From the NCBI RefSeq assembly GCF_932294415.1, contig NC_065535.1, positions 13,659,282-13,723,281 of the forward strand: a stretch of 64,000 bases of DNA, read 5' to 3'. The notes beneath the pieces are model-generated. The model was not told the origin of the DNA. It saw only the letters and a list, made by a program, of their open reading frames with translations, and did no database searches. Made by a program: the position numbers and the translations under genes. Below, in pieces: positions 63,308 through 64,000 of this stretch. Every line of letters begins with the position of its first letter. Position 1 is the first letter of the stretch. This stretch comes from Quercus robur. Lineage: Eukaryota > Streptophyta > Magnoliopsida > Fagales > Fagaceae.

Positions 63308-64000
63308 TGATGTCTACGGAGGATTCCCATAATCTTGTGGATTCCTCACAAGATTGGGTCAAAAAGAGAAGAAAAATTCCATTTTACTATTCAGTCACTA
63401 TTCATCTGTCACTATTCATTGTTAATGTTCATCCGTTACTGTTTATGATACTGTTCATTCCGAATTTTGCTTATTTAAGGGGGGTTGTCCCTTATGTTTG
63501 GGGAGCATCTCAAGTTAAGTTTGAGTTCTGATTTCTCTTCCCTTAGAACTAGCCTTCTTAGAGAGAGAATCCACCTTGCTTCTACTACTACTACCTTGTT
63601 TACTACCTTGTTCACCTTTGTTCACTACAAGCCTTGTAATCCTACAAACCTTGTAACTAGGACTAGTTCAAGCTTTGTTTTGTAACTGTTAACCTGTAAC
63701 TGTTGAGATCTTGTATTCACTACTACTACTGTAAGTGTTTATCCTACTTTCAATAAAAAGTATTTTCAGTCCTATGTTCATTACTTTACTTGTTGCTACC
63801 ACCACCTTGGACGGATTACCGCCATACCGGATGGTTCTAAATTACTTTCATTTATTTTGAACTATTGTTCTTATTTACTTTGAATTATTTTGATATATAC
63901 TGCTTGGCTAGTTCTACCGCCTTATTATTGTTCTTACATTCAAGTTATTTACTTTAAAGTTATTTACTTTCAAGTTTCATCTATTATCTTCACTACAATA
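63308..64000 (+). mobile_element. LTR-like sequence running off the right edge
   Basis: It starts TGATGTCTACGGAGG, has several CACTATTCAT/CTGTTCATT phrases, a TATTTAAGG TATA-like site near 63473, and a poly-A signal AATAAAAAG near 63753, in the order of an LTR with promoter and terminator. The end lies outside the window, so family and state cannot be judged. Confidence 0.5.

Overview
The window looks like nuclear DNA of a woody eudicot. It is AT-rich, its genes have large GT-AG introns, and the intergenic space is crowded with MITEs, SINEs and LTR-retrotransposon debris. The SINE and MITE types resemble ones I associate with Fagales (oak, chestnut or beech relatives). That placement is from memory and is weak.

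Seven host protein genes are supported. From left to right they are: a calcium-dependent protein kinase of the CPK29 type (+, 8 exons, 2414-8889); a plastid-type RluA-family RNA pseudouridine synthase with an S4 domain (+, 12472-about 19220); two tandem prolyl 4-hydroxylase genes (-, 22175-25224 and 28616-31966); an intronless P-class PPR protein (+, 36478-38052); a LYR-motif protein like EMB1793 (-, 39742-40230); a second LYR-motif protein like LYRM2 (-, 41228-43336); and a plant-specific protein like syringolide-induced 14-1-1 (+, 57220-58023). That makes eight gene copies in total. As far as I recall, the order matches a merge of two Arabidopsis paralogous blocks (At1g76040-76070 and At1g20270-20310), so the window seems to keep the arrangement from before that duplication and loss.

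Region by region: 0-2.4 kb holds a Harbinger-like element and the kinase upstream region. 2.4-8.9 kb is the kinase, whose introns carry a TRIM and two SINEs. 12.5-19.2 kb is the pseudouridine synthase, with a hAT element in intron 2. 21.4-32 kb is the P4H tandem duplication, each copy holding its own MITE, with a foldback Mutator-like element (26984-27621) between the copies. 32-36.4 kb is repeat debris and LTR pieces. 36.5-43.3 kb is the PPR gene and the two LYR genes. 44.0-51.6 kb is a large direct repeat (A and A') enclosing an incomplete Ty3/gypsy element. 51.6-57.2 kb is a transposon-rich spacer. 57.2-58.0 kb is the 14-1-1-like gene. 58-64 kb is non-coding, with a hAT element, MITEs and what seems to be the start of an LTR at the right edge.

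The genes are not an operon or pathway. They are independent plant genes held together by synteny. The structural novelties are the A/retroelement/A' arrangement, the P4H duplication with a fast-changing second copy, and the foldback element built on reiterated CCTATAGTGGCGTTTT-type units. All coordinates and exon joins were read by eye, without transcripts or database searches.
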